This document shows, piece after piece, positions 25,819-38,367 of a stretch of DNA of 64,000 bases. Origin of the DNA: Rotaria sordida (taxonomy: Eukaryota; Rotifera; Eurotatoria; Philodinida; Philodinidae); contig CAJNOL010000112.1 of NCBI GenBank assembly GCA_905250125.1, forward strand, positions 1 through 64,000, read 5' to 3'. Each line of letters opens with the position of its first letter. Position 1 is the stretch's first letter. The notes beneath the pieces were generated by a model. That model saw only the letters and a program-made list of their open reading frames with translations, was not told the origin of the DNA and did not search any database. A program made the translations under genes and the position numbers.

Positions 25819-27865
25819 GATCAATTTTTTATAAGAAGAAAATTAACATGAATATGATGATAAGAACAAATGACAATCGTCTGGCTTTATCTAAAAGAAA
25901 GTCTTACTGTTTAAATAACTATATGTTTTTTTTTTTTCATGATAGAAAAAAAAAAAGAAAATATTTGGTAAAAATAAGTAGGTGATTCAGCGAAAGAGAA
26001 AATAAATGACAGGAGTAGATAAATATGTGATTGAAAGAAGAAAAAAAACAACAAATTATTAGAAACAATAAACGATCGCCCTATTGCATCTTGTGAGTGT
26101 GAACCTTCACAACTAAATTGATGTATGAGAGTGCATTAATATGTTAGTTGTTTATGTTATCTTTTTTTAATTAACATAAACAGAATAATTTTTTTTATTT
26201 TATTAAATAATAACAAGTAGATTAGTTAACTTGTGTCAATACTCAATCAAACATGTGTATAGATGTCGCATTCATACAGAACTTTTATTGAAAAAACAAT
26301 TTTTAATGAAATGTAATAAATCATGACATCAAAGAATTGATATGCATGTATATGTTGTTCATAAATGATAATATCAAATGTTTTACAGTTCGATTTTGAA
26401 GTATAATCTTTGGTTTGAAAATGACAGATAAGCTAAAGAATAGATCATTTTTAAATTACTAATTTCAAATGCTAATCCGGGATGATCAGTCGGACATTCG
26501 GAAAAAAACAGCTATAAAATGTCGTATTATTGCATTAAATTTCATTCGTATTTTTATTGTAATCTGTCATCCTATTCTATTGACAAGTGAATTATACAGG
26601 TTAGAAATTCAGCTCATTGATTACATACTATTCATGTCAACAGAGCAATTTTTAGAATTGTTTCTATTGACGTGTAAAATTTATACTCTCGAGTATTCTA
26701 ATGGACGAACTGTATCTACATATCTATTCGAACAAGTCTCTGAATTCATCTTGATGATTGCTAAATAATTAAAAGTAACAAGTAATTTTATGTTGAATAA
26801 GTATATGTGTGGAAACTATGAATTAAATATTTCTTTCTCATTCCAAAAATTCATATATTGACACCTTTACATGTGATTATTCTGTGTCGAATTTGTTTTC
26901 TAATTATAACACGCAATTAAAATTAAGTTAATTATTGAATAAAGATGAACAAATAGAAAGTGAATCATAGATAATACTACGATTAAAAATTGAAATATTT
27001 CCGTTACAGTTTATTCGATTGAGCTGAGTTTTTGATGAGTGATAAAAGTTTATCTAAACTCTTTTTCTTTCATACGAATTATTTAGAGATATTTGATCTA
27101 TTGTCAAGTAAAAAAAAACAAATATGCTTGTAGTACTCAAAAATACCTTTCAATTGTTACCTAAGAGAATAAAAAAAGAAGTAACGAAAACAAACCTTAA
27201 GAACGATATTACGTTTGGGATACAGAGATTAAATCTTCAGCATTAATTAGTTTATATGTTAATAGTCATATTCGATTTGAAGTTTTTTTTTAGACATTAA
27301 ATCGTTCATTTCCTTGTGAAAAACGGTGTTTCATATTTGTAACTTCGAACTATTATAATCGTTGACTTTTTAAGTAACTAATTCTGAAGTGTATCCGACT
27401 ATAATATCATTCATAAAGTTTATTTTGATTTCTTCTTTTTATTCTCTTAGATGACAATAGAAAATTATTTTAGAGCTCTACACATGTATTTTTTCGTACT
27501 TGACAATAATACATCAAATTTCTTTATTGAAACCAACAATAATAGTATTTATTGACACGGTTGACATGAAAGAAAAAACAAAACTTTGAATAAACTATAA
27601 TGAAGATATTTCAATTTTTTAATATAATGATATTTTATAATTCATCCTGTATATTACTGATATCTATCATATTAAAATTGATAATTAAAAATGATTGTTT
27701 CATTGGTATAAAACGTAAACTAATCAAATAAATTTGAAATTTTTCTCTCTCTTCTTCTCTTCCTTCCTTTAAAATTTCCAACTTTATATAGAATTTCTTC
27801 ATAAATCTTGACTCAAATTTATTAAAACATGAGAAAAATTAATTTTTTTAGATCAAAATCCAATC
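25819..27865. other. Intergenic region between divergent BET and USP19 genes
   Basis: About 2 kb that must contain both promoters. A 99-codon frame at 26469-26768 (+) is hydrophobic in part but shows no recognisable domain. A pyrimidine tract ending in AG at 27850-27851, 14 bp before the USP19 start, is a strong splice acceptor. Confidence 0.5.
27850..27851 (+). promoter_or_regulatory. Splice acceptor just upstream of the USP19 start codon
   Basis: A T-run ending in AG lies 14 bp before ATG 27866. It can be the acceptor of a 5'-UTR intron or of spliced-leader trans-splicing, which is known in bdelloids. The sHSP gene has a similar site at 38341-38342. Confidence 0.45.
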
Positions 27866-30800
27866 ATGTCACCCAATATAGATGATGAACTTCAAATTAA
27901 TTCATACGAATTTCTAGATTCAAACGATTCTGTTGTTATAAATTTTTATGCACATGGAGCTTTTGAACAAAGAGATATCGAGGTTCTTATCGATCCTGAT
28001 CTTCTTGAGATTTCTACACCAGGTATTTCTTTAAAAAAAAAATCGAATAATTAAACAATATTAAGAAAAATAATCAATATAATCTTTATTCTAGCTGATG
28101 AAAAATGGAAATTTCAATTATATGCACATGTTTATGCTACTACACCTGAAATGAAAGCTCAGATAAATGAAAATAGAACACAAACAACAATTGAGTTACG
28201 TTTATTTAAACAAACACCTATAACATGGCCACAACTTTATAGTCTACAATCAACCCCAATTACACCACAACGAAATGATTTGAATAAAGATATGAATGAT
28301 CAAGAAAAACATTCATCTATTGAACAACAAGAACCTTATGTATTATCAATAAAAAAATTAAAAACTGAGTTTTTAGAACTAACGCATAATACAGCTATAT
28401 CAAATATTTGTATAAAAGAAGTATATAATTGTCAAGTACAATTTAATGAAACTAATTTTACGGCTATATTTTGTACAAAGTTCGAAAAGAATTCAATGAA
28501 CTGAATAGATTTTTAAAAACAAAATTCCATATATCTTTTCTCTTTAGTGATGAACAATTTCTTCAATGTCATTCAATACCATTGAAAATGCCAATTAAAT
28601 TATTTGTTCGTGTTAAACAACGTATTAAACCTGCTCAATGTTCTTATTCAGTTACATCAACACATATTACAATTAATCTTATTAAGGAAAATGAAAATGG
28701 TATTCGATGGTATCAACTTGAACCAAATGAATATTGTGAGCCTGGTTCAATGATACAATCATCATCAGTACCACCACATCGACTATCAGCAATGAATCCA
28801 ATGTCTACAATAAATAATACAAATCCAGGTAAATATTAATTAATATAGTAAATTAAATAGAAATTATTTTGACAAGATTTTATTTGTTACAATATAAAAT
28901 TTTACAATCAGAAGTTATTATTATTTTGTTTTTTGCAAAAAAAAAAAAAAACTAATCTCATTTAATTCTAAATTCAGGAGAAAATTAGATGATATACAAT
29001 CGATGATTTAAAAAAAAAAAAAGCAAAAGTAAATGTATGAAAAGATTAAGAAAAAAAAAGGTAATTCTTAATGAAAAATAATCATTACAAATGCATGAAA
29101 CTAAGTTTTAGGTTTTGTATGAATTATTTCAATCAGCGAATGTTTCATTTTGATTTTCATTGAGACAAAGTATCAAACAAATTGCTTAATTCTAACCGAT
29201 TATTTTGACTTTTTTTTGTTCTCGATTCCTAATTTATTGAACAGATATCAATATTACTTCAGCACATTTATATTGATGATTCTTCTATGATGTTCTCATT
29301 CATTTATGTTTGCACTTAGATAACATCGAATGTATATTTTCTTTAATTGAAATGATTTCAGATTTTTTAATCAGTTGAAATAACGAATAAACTAAACTCG
29401 TACAAACTTTGTCACTAACAAAGAAATCATTCGAAGTGATTTACCATTTTTGAGTTCAGATTTTCGGACATAGAAAGAGCACTGCTAGTCTAGAATAATT
29501 CCAAAAGAATTTTGATCCCTACGTCTTTTCAAAAGAATAACGATAGTGTTGCTGAATTTTTATCACAGGAAGATGTATTCAACAAATAACTTTTGACCTG
29601 AAATTTCGCTTATAAATCAATCTGATGATCTTCAGAATATTCTAAAAGTTTCAGTCAAAAACGATTACTTGTTTTTTTGAAATAGTTAATGTTCAGCAGT
29701 CAATTAGATTTCAAAGACTTTCAGAAAAACTATGCATTCCTGGACGTTAAATTCTTTAAGAAAGAAGGAATCGTTATGACTATAACTTGTTGAACATTCT
29801 TAGGATCATGAGATCCATTTATAAACACAATTTCAGGTCGAAAATCTTTTGTGAAATGCACCTGCCGATGATAAAATCCAGCAAGATTATAATAACTCTG
29901 CTGTTAAGACTTATGGATTCAACTCTTTTTAGGATAATTCTAGTCTAGAGATTCTCTCTGTATACCTGAAATATGAACTCAAAAGTGACCTATCACATTG
30001 TATAGTTTTACAAGTCCTTATAGGACTATATCCTTGTAAATATAGTTTTTTTTTTCAATATCAGTTTGATTTATTATATTTCATTGATTAAAATGTTTGT
30101 CTAACATTTTCTCTGTTTTGTAATTTGATACTCTTTACCTAGGAAATAAATTTCGATTATATATATTGATATTCTTTGCCTATAATTTTTTCCTAGATTA
30201 TTCTTCAGTATCACTTCTATCAAACAATCGAATGGTTAAAATAATTTTTTATTTTAATTCATATATATAGATATATTTTTTTTTGTCTTTTATATTTTAG
30301 TCAGATAAATATTCTACTCGATCATCATTTAATGTCAAAGATATAACACATATGCCAAGTATATCATCACCATCATCAATTGGTTATACTGGTATATATA
30401 ATCCAGCTAATTCATGTTTTATGAATGCTGCTATACAATGTTTATCAAATACACGTGAATTACGAGATTATTTTTTACGTAAGAAATTTTCTTTTTAATT
30501 TTTTATGTAAAAAAAAAAAATGTTTTACTTTTTATTTTTAAATTAGAATCATATTATACTATTGAATTAAATCGAGTAAATCCACTTGGTATGAAAGGTG
30601 CAATGGCTGAAGAATTTGGTAGAATAATTAAAGAATTATGGGCAGGAAAATATAATTATATAATTGCAAATCAAATACGAGTTAGTTTAATTAGTTTTAT
30701 TTTATAATATTTATCATTGATTATTTTAGGATTATGCAGCTAAGAGACATCAAGAATTTGTTGGTAATGGACAACATGATGCACAAGAATTATTAACAAT

Positions 30801-33800
30801 TTTACTTGATGCTATTCATGAAGTGAGAATTTAAATAGAGAATAGAAAATTTAAATATATATATATTTTTTTCTATTTAAGGATCTTAATCGAGTACTTA
30901 ATAAACCTCTAGTACCACCAATAGAAGCTGATAATCGATCTGATGATGTAACTATATATATATAAATATCTATTTACTTAGGGTGTACCAAAAGTAATGA
31001 CACCAGCATTATTATGTTTTATAGAAAACTCAAGAAGAATTTCTCTATGGAATATATCCACCTTACATTGAGCTTTGATTTTTTACAACGATCATTTTTC
31101 TGAATAATTTTTTTTAGCATAAACATATGTAAAAATGTTGATTAATTTGGAAAGTAATTAAGGAATATCTCTCTAACCATACGAGAAAAAAAAACGGTTT
31201 TCTAGAAATCTTATCAGGTTCTGAAACAAAGGCGACTATAATCTTTTGACCAGATAATGGGATATATATATAGGTTTATAGAGGAAGATTTCCTCTATTC
31301 AACGGTATATATATCTCATTATCTGGTCAAAGATTCAGCTGTAAGTTATAGTCGCCTTTTTTTGTCTTATCATCATCTGGAGATTCTGAAGAAGGTTTTT
31401 CATTGTTTGAAATCCTCATTTGATTATAAGAACATTGTTTCGTACTGTGTCACGTCGCTAATGTGGAGTGAATCGATGTTTTTTTTGAAAAATCTAGTCA
31501 TGCTCATGAAAAACTTTAGATAGAGATTTTGTAGCTTCAAGGTTTGTCTATAGAATGTAAGTTTTAGTTTTCAAAAATACTGCTTCTATCTGGAGTTTTT
31601 TTTTTTGACTGATAACTCCGTTGAACAAAGATTTCTAGCGCTAATTTCTTCAGGACATCTAGAGTAACTTAACATATATGTAACATATAAAAATTAGCTC
31701 TAGGAAAGTTCGTTATCTCAACATACACGTGTTTTTATTTTGCAAAGTGATATCGCTAATGAATGATTTAGTTCATATATTGATAACTTAAATAGTGTTC
31801 TTTATTTCTTCATTCTTTAGTTGATAGAATAATAATAAAATTTCTATGAAAGCTGTACATTTTAGTTTTGAATGGATAAAATAAAATGTTCATTTCTATA
31901 TCAAAGTGTTCATTGCACTTTCTATTCAAGCAAAAGTTATTCAATGGCAACCTATGTTCTGTATTCGGCGGCTAGGGTTCATTTTATAGAGGAATTAAAA
32001 CATAATGGGAATCATTTCGTAAAAATTGCAAAGAGATTGAAGATAAAACATAATTTGATAAATCTGTAACCAAGACATCATTTTAAAATGGGTCTAGAAC
32101 AGTTGCTCGACACAATACTTATTTACATAAATTTGAGTTTGGATGAAGAGAAGACCCATATTCATTCTGTTAATATATATATATCAAGAGAAATTTTCTT
32201 TGAACTATCTATAAAGTATTATAATATCAATGTCATTACTTTTGGTATATCTTAAGTATCATTTGAATAAGTTTATTTTTTGTTTTATGTGTAAATAGAT
32301 TATTGCTGATGAATATTGGCGTGGTTATCTAAGCCGTAATAATTCTATAATTGTTCAATTATTTACTGGACAATTTAAATCGAAAACTAAATGTCCACAG
32401 TGTCATAAAGTTTGTTAAAAAAAAACAAAAAAAAAAAAAGAAACTTCTAGAATATTATTTTAGGAATCGGTTACATTTGATCCATTTACATCAGTATCTG
32501 TACCATTACCAAAACATATTTGTGTTGATACAATTATTACATTTCGAAATGAGGACAAACCACCAATTAAAGTTTGTTTTATTTTATCAAAGATAATTTC
32601 ATTATATATATATGTACGTGTTTGTTATTTTAGTATCGTTTTGTAATGTCATCAGATGCTTCAATAGCAGAATTGAAACGTCGTCTATCAAATAAATGTG
32701 ATTTACAAGTTGATAAAGTTGTTTTAATTAATTTCTATTTTTCTTTTTTATTTTTGTAAATTGAATATGTATTTAGATGTTAGCATATAAAATTCAAAAT
32801 AATCGTTCTATAGAATATCTTAAAGATGAAGATCGAGTTACAGGAAGTACTTATTCATGGAGTAATTCTGATACAACTTATATGTAAGTTTTTAAATTTT
32901 TATTTAAAAATTTTCTTATTTGATCATTAATGAATCGACAATTTAAATATTAATTTCGTTTTGATGAAACTTGATGAATTTATTTCTGTCCAGACTTTCA
33001 ACAATACGAATAAATATAAGAATATAGTTTAGTATATTTTATTCATAGAGAATAAATGAAATTAACTGATTTGAAGATAGTCATCAATGTAATAGTTATA
33101 TTGTTAAAAATTTTATATTTGCAATGAATTTTGCAGAGATGGAACCGGTCCAGTTTTATTTCTGTCGAGAGATAAATTCTCAATTTAGTCTGAGTTTTAC
33201 TTCAAAGATCGATTAAAAAAGTAATGAACATCTAATAGATTTTTTTTCTTTTTTATTTAAGAAATTATTTGAATAAAGAAAAGTTCTTTGTTTTTTTCTA
33301 ATAATATTATTCTTCTAGAACTGAAACATTAACAAGTGCTGAATGTAATAATGAAAAAATTATTCATTTAACATTTTTTCAACGTATATTTAAATTACAT
33401 GATTATATATTATCATGTGGTTATTGTCAAACATTACCACAACCTAATAGTTCACCGTTATTTTGTAAAAATTGTTATAGAATATCGTATTGTGATGGGT
33501 TAGTTGATTATCTTTTGTTTTGTTTGTTCTTTATTTGATTTTAATTTTATATAGAAAATGTCAAAAATTGCATGCTACGGAACATAAAGGTTCTTGTGAG
33601 TCTCGTTCAGAAGATAATTATGGAAATATTGGCCTTCCATTTATTATTTCATTACCAGAATCGAAATTAACATGTGAAAATGTATTTCAACAAATAAATA
33701 TTTATGCTAAGTAAGTTATAAAATTTAAAAATAAATAAATAAATAAATGTTTCTTTTTTATTTTTCTTTTAAAAGACGAAGTGTAGATATTCATATCGAC

Positions 33801-36732
33801 CCTTCGAAACGAACTCGACGATCATTTGATGATTTTAATCGAGATTATAGTGATGTTGATGATGATGATGAAGAAGATAGGTAAATGAAATTCTTTTGAA
33901 TAGATTAATTTTTATTTTTCATATGATGAATAGAAATATTTTATGGAAAAAAATAAAAATGCAATTTAAAAAAGTTCTATACTGTTCGTGAATTTTCTTT
34001 TGCTATTTTATATGAGATACTTAATTAATATAATTATTTGATGACAATGAAATGTTTATTCTAGTGATGTAGTCAGAAAACTGTCGTAGAAAGGGTTCAG
34101 CTCGTAGTTTTTCAAAAGTTGAACATAAGTGATTTGAATTCTCCTCGAACAATGTAATGAAAAAACAATAAAAGGAAGTTTCGTAGGGGGAAGAGATGAG
34201 TTGAGCCCCTTCTAAGCTCCCATCTGAATATACTACTAGTTTATTCACAATGAGACTTTTAATATTAATTCATCGAAAAACGAGAAGCTTTATTTTCGAT
34301 TGAATATATGAATATAATGTTTTTGATTTTTCAAGTTATTTTCTTATTTATGAGATGCATCTTATAGTAATGTTTGTACTAAATTAAAAAATATAGTACC
34401 ATCTGTTCTATTCATTCAAGAATGAATAGCTCCTGATGTGACACTTGTATTTATTGAGTCCTCGATTATAGAAAATTTCGAAACATCAGTTACACTATGG
34501 TTATCCAGGCGGATATTAAATGACAAAATTGAAAGTGTACTTTTTAATGACTTACATATGGGGAGCATATGGGTTATTTAATGACATGAAAGTTTTTGTT
34601 CTTCTTGTTAGCATTAGTCGGAAAATCTCATTGAAAAATGCCGGTAGTAAAGATTACGAGCCCACTTTTATTTTTACTATGAATAGAAAATACTCTTGAC
34701 AAAATTATATATGTTATTTAAAACTGTGTCTTTTACTCGATCAATTCAACTTCTACAGAATGCTACTCCGTCCATAATATTTATATAGGGTTAGCGCGAG
34801 CGTTTCATAACTAAACTAAAGGTTTTCTAGATAGAACTCATTTTTTTCGATACGGAAACATTTTTATTAAAGACTAACTTTATATTGGGAATCAGTATCG
34901 AATGATGTATAGTGTATTAGTTTTCTTATAAAAAAAGTTTTTCTATGTATATATAAAGTAAGGGTATCACACAGTGATTTTTCAGTAAAAACAAGCTTTT
35001 TTTTTGTTCAGATTAAATGGACATTTAAGAGATGACGTTGAGCAGAAAATAAAGTCTTTCTAAGTTAAAAAATCGTATGTTCATCTGATCTATGAAAAAA
35101 AAATATCTACTACCACTCATACAATTATATCAATAAGAAAAACTAAATAAAAGTTCGATTGAATATATTTCATATAAATTATAATTATCTATATTAATCT
35201 TCATGATGAAATTTTATTTTCTATTTGATGTAATAAAAGAGAAATTATTTATTAAGAAATAATTTTTATTCTATCGATCATTCTTCATGAAAAGAAAATA
35301 TTAAAATATCTTCTCTCTTTTTTTTTTTGTTTTGTTTTGTTTTAGCTTTAGTGATATTGAAGAGATGGATCCAGCAATAATCAAAAGTACACTTTCATCA
35401 TCTGATTCATGGTCTATAGTTCGTATAGGTGATTATTTTGTTAAATCAAATAAAAATAAACGACGTTCTAATCAACAAAATGATAGTAAAGAAAAAATAC
35501 TTAAAAGTACATCAACAAATAATAATGATGACGAACAAGAATCAATGATTACAAATGGTGAAAGTGTTAGTAGTAAAAGTAGTAGTATGGAAGATTTTGA
35601 TATGCTTGATGATATATATGGTAATCAACGATTATTTCGTATAATGCCTCAAACAACAAATACGGAGAATAATAATAATAATAATTTTCAATCAATTATT
35701 GAATGTGGTTAGTAATTTATTAAAAGAAAAGATTGAAATAAACGTTTTTTTTTTGTTTATTTTAGGTACTGATAGTGATAATATTTTACGTTGTCATACA
35801 ACATTTTCAATTGATTGGTTTACAGATAATACATTTGAAGCATCATTACATGTTACACCATCAAGAAATCGTAATGGACTTAATGATCTTATCGAAGATA
35901 ATAGTGTTTCAAATTCATTTGCTGAAGGTTGATTTATAAGAAAATTTTTTCTTTCTCGAAAAATAATCAATAATTTATTTTGTTTTGTTTTTTAAGATCA
36001 AGATGTAACACTTCAACAATGTCTTCAATTATTTATTGAACCTGAAGTCTTAGGTCCAGATGATAAATGGTATTGTCCAAATTGTAAAGAACATATTCAA
36101 GCTGAAAAAAAAATATCTATTTGGCGTTTACCACCAATATTAATTATACATCTTAAACGATTTAAATATAGTCATTCTTCATCATTTGGTTATATGTCTA
36201 GTTCAAGAGAAAAAATTGATACAACTATTAAATTTCCAATTCAGTATGTAGAAGAAAAAGAAAGAAAAAATTTTCAAAAAAGAAAAAAGACATAATTCTT
36301 TTTTTAGTGATCTTAATATGACACCATATTGTTCATCAATAACTGAAGAAAATCAACAAGATGATAATTCATTTCAATCTCGTTATGATCTCTATGGAAT
36401 AATAAATCATCGTGGTTCAGCATGGTTTGGACATTATACATCTTATGCAAGACTTTTAGCTTTGAATGATTCAGCAAAAACTGAAATTGGTAAAAAAAAA
36501 AAAAAAAAATTTTGAAAAGCAAAGCAAAAAAAAACAAACAAAATTTAATTGTTTTTATATAGGTTGGCGTCATTTTGATGATCAATTTGTTTCATCACTT
36601 CCAAATGTTAAAGATCTTGTTCGATCTGATGCTTATGTTCTCTTCTATCGTCATCGTAATTTATCAGTTAATTTTGCGTTACAAGAACAATTACAACATA
36701 CTCTATTAGAATCAAAATTAACAACTATGTGA
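27866..36732 (+). CDS. USP19: Ubiquitin carboxyl-terminal hydrolase 19
   Basis: Cysteine protease that removes ubiquitin; in animals USP19 acts in ER-associated degradation and unconventional protein secretion with HSP90/HSC70. Nineteen exons: 27866-28022, 28095-28479, 28548-28828, 30305-30478, 30547-30680, 30730-30822, 30882-30947, 32299-32409, 32464-32571, 32634-32717, 32777-32883, 33319-33498, 33555-33710, 33776-33880, 35346-35707, 35766-35927, 35997-36243, 36308-36489, 36563-36732, giving 1,087 aa. Two N-terminal CS/p23 domains are present; the second contains DEQFLQCH and RIKPAQCSYSVTSTHI. The USP core has the Cys box GIYNPANSCFMNAAIQCLSN (Cys near 312) and the His box INHRGSAWFGHYTSYA, then DAYVLFYRH. 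A MYND zinc finger at about 600-640 (CGYC, CKNC, CDGKCQKLH) is inserted in the core, as in vertebrate USP19. An acidic Ser/Asn-rich insert follows. No C-terminal membrane helix is visible, unlike the anchored vertebrate isoform. Three introns exceed 1.3 kb; two of them hold transposon-derived elements. Confidence 0.95.
29433..29999. mobile_element. Foldback element in USP19 intron 3
   Basis: Left arm (from 29433) and right arm (to 29999) pair over about 80 bp at roughly 75% identity. For example, TTTTTGAGTTCAGATTTTCG on the left matches the complement of the right stretch containing ATGAACTCAAAAGTG, and CTAGTCTAGAATAATTCC pairs with GGATAATTCTAGTCTAG. The centre is less symmetric. No coding frame. 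Confidence 0.75.
30977..32256. mobile_element. Decayed mariner-type transposon in USP19 intron 7
   Basis: A 1,280-bp element with inverted ends: CTTAGGGTGTACCAAAAGTA on the left, and on the right the complement of CTTAAGATATACCAAAAGTA, continuing with TGACA on both. A TA dinucleotide flanks each side (30975-30976 and 32257-32258), as for Tc1/mariner insertions. Length matches full-size mariners. I could not read a transposase in any frame, and the longest frames (31257-31523, 31872-32069) show no DDE or HTH motif, so the coding part is dead or replaced. A younger hairpin sits inside it. Confidence 0.8.
31228..31359. mobile_element. Nested 132-bp hairpin (MITE-like) inside the mariner shell
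   Basis: AAAGGCGACTATAA at 31228 is mirrored by TTATAGTCGCCTTT ending at about 31359. The arms continue as CTTTTGACCAGATAATG / CATTATCTGGTCAAAG and a TATATATA stretch. The arms differ by one insertion of about 10 bp in the right arm. Confidence 0.75.
33131..33190. repeat. Dispersed repeat shared with the Gs alpha intron
   Basis: TTGCAGAGATGGAACCGGTC in USP19 intron 11 recurs on the opposite strand at 57841-57888, with further similarity after it. Two copies in introns of unrelated genes indicate a dispersed repeat of unknown type. Confidence 0.5.
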
Positions 36733-38367
36733 AAAGAAAAAAACTTTATAATATCGATATATATGTATTTGAATAATATTGAGTTTTTTTGTTTTTTTTG
36801 TCTTCCTATTCAAGATTTTCAACTAACTGTGATTTTTTTTGTATTTATTTTTTTCATATAAAACTAACTCGTATGTTTTGTTTCCTTTGATATATTCATA
36901 TTTAAGAAAAGAATTGTAAACTGACTAAAAATAATTTAATTATTTGATAATTGATTTTTTTTTTTAAATAACAAGAAAGTTAAACTATTTTTGTTCAGAT
37001 TATTTTTTATTAAGTTTGTGAATTATTGAAAACAACTGTTGTTAGAAAGAAGAAAAAAAAACAAACAAGTGTATTGTTTTATTTAGTTCATTTTTTTAAA
37101 GAAAAATAAAAACATTTGAAATCATTATCTTAAATAAATAAATTATTCATTACATTAGAAATGAGTAACATTAATATTATTTTACAAAAAGAAGACGATA
37201 TTTTTTTAGTATCTCACAGACACCTGTTGATATTTATAATAAAAAGCAAATTTTATGAAATAAAAAATAATTTGTTCTCGAAATTTCTCATATTCATCGG
37301 AACGATTAGTTATACAAAATGTTACCATGATCCCTGGCTAAAAATAAAGGAAAAAAAGATACGCATATATGTCATAGTTTAATGATATTTTTGACAAATG
37401 ATAGAAAAACAAACAATATAAAAGAGAAAAAAAAGCAACAAGAGAAAAGAAAAAAAAACGCATACTATATAACATACACTATCTTATAACCAGAAAAAAA
37501 AATCATTGAGTCACTTTCTTTTTTTTCTACTACTGAGTGTTTGGTATACAAGTGTGAAAAAGAAAAGGGTAAACAGAAGCATTGGTTTCATGTTTTTTTT
37601 TTTGCCATTATTTTTCTTATTTATCTTTCTCTGGTTAATGAATCATACATGTGACTAAATTCTAATCTTAACTGAAACCCAATCTTTAATTCACAATAAC
37701 CATATCGCCTACATAATTCTTTCTTTCTCTCTTTTTTTTTTGTCGACTAATAAATATGTATACACATATATATATATATATCCATCAGCAATTATTGTGA
37801 ATGAAAAACATACGCTACTGTTGATAACGTCTTTGTCTCATCTACATGCAGCTGTGGTATGTTATTAATGATTGATAGACAAGGATACTGCCCACTCTAG
37901 AGTCATTTATAAAACGTAAACAAAAGAGATTGTTTTTTTACTATTATTCATACAAAGCACAAATATTATGTACGCTATCGGTAAGGTAGGTATCTTCGTC
38001 AATTTTTTTTGGTTTGTTTCTTCATCAGAAAAAAAAAACGAAGAGCAAAAGAAAAAAGATCATATCTAATAAAGAATCGACCATAAACTATATATGTGCT
38101 TGCATACCTATGCAAACGTTGTTAATTGAGTAACAGACAAGCAGTGATAAAAACCAATCTATCATTATCACCATATCATTATTGTGACTTTTTATTTTTT
38201 TTTACCTTTGTTTATTCGATAAGAAAAAAAAAAGATACAAGGACAAACATTAAATGCACATACCCTCACATATATACGTATCTATATATACATTTACATG
38301 TATATACATAAATGATAAGAAAACGATAGTTGTCTTTTTTAGATTTGTATTTTAACTATAAAAGAAG
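36733..38367. other. Intergenic region upstream of the sHSP gene
   Basis: Contains the 3' end of USP19 with AATAAA-like motifs near 37100 and the promoter side of the sHSP gene. A pyrimidine tract ending in AG (38341-38342) lies 25 bp before its ATG. A 73-codon frame at 37161-37382 has no domain features. I could not find a clear heat-shock element. Confidence 0.5.

Noticed and set aside
26469-26768. 99-codon open frame as a gene
   Set aside because: No recognisable family, no nearby splice or poly(A) support, and it lies in the promoter gap between divergent genes.
34021-34248. 75-codon minus-strand frame in the large USP19 intron
   Set aside because: No domain features; it sits in an intron without clear transposon ends.
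34766-34790. Stowaway-like end (ACTCCGTCCATAATATTTAT) in the USP19 intron
   Set aside because: No opposed partner with the same end was found nearby.
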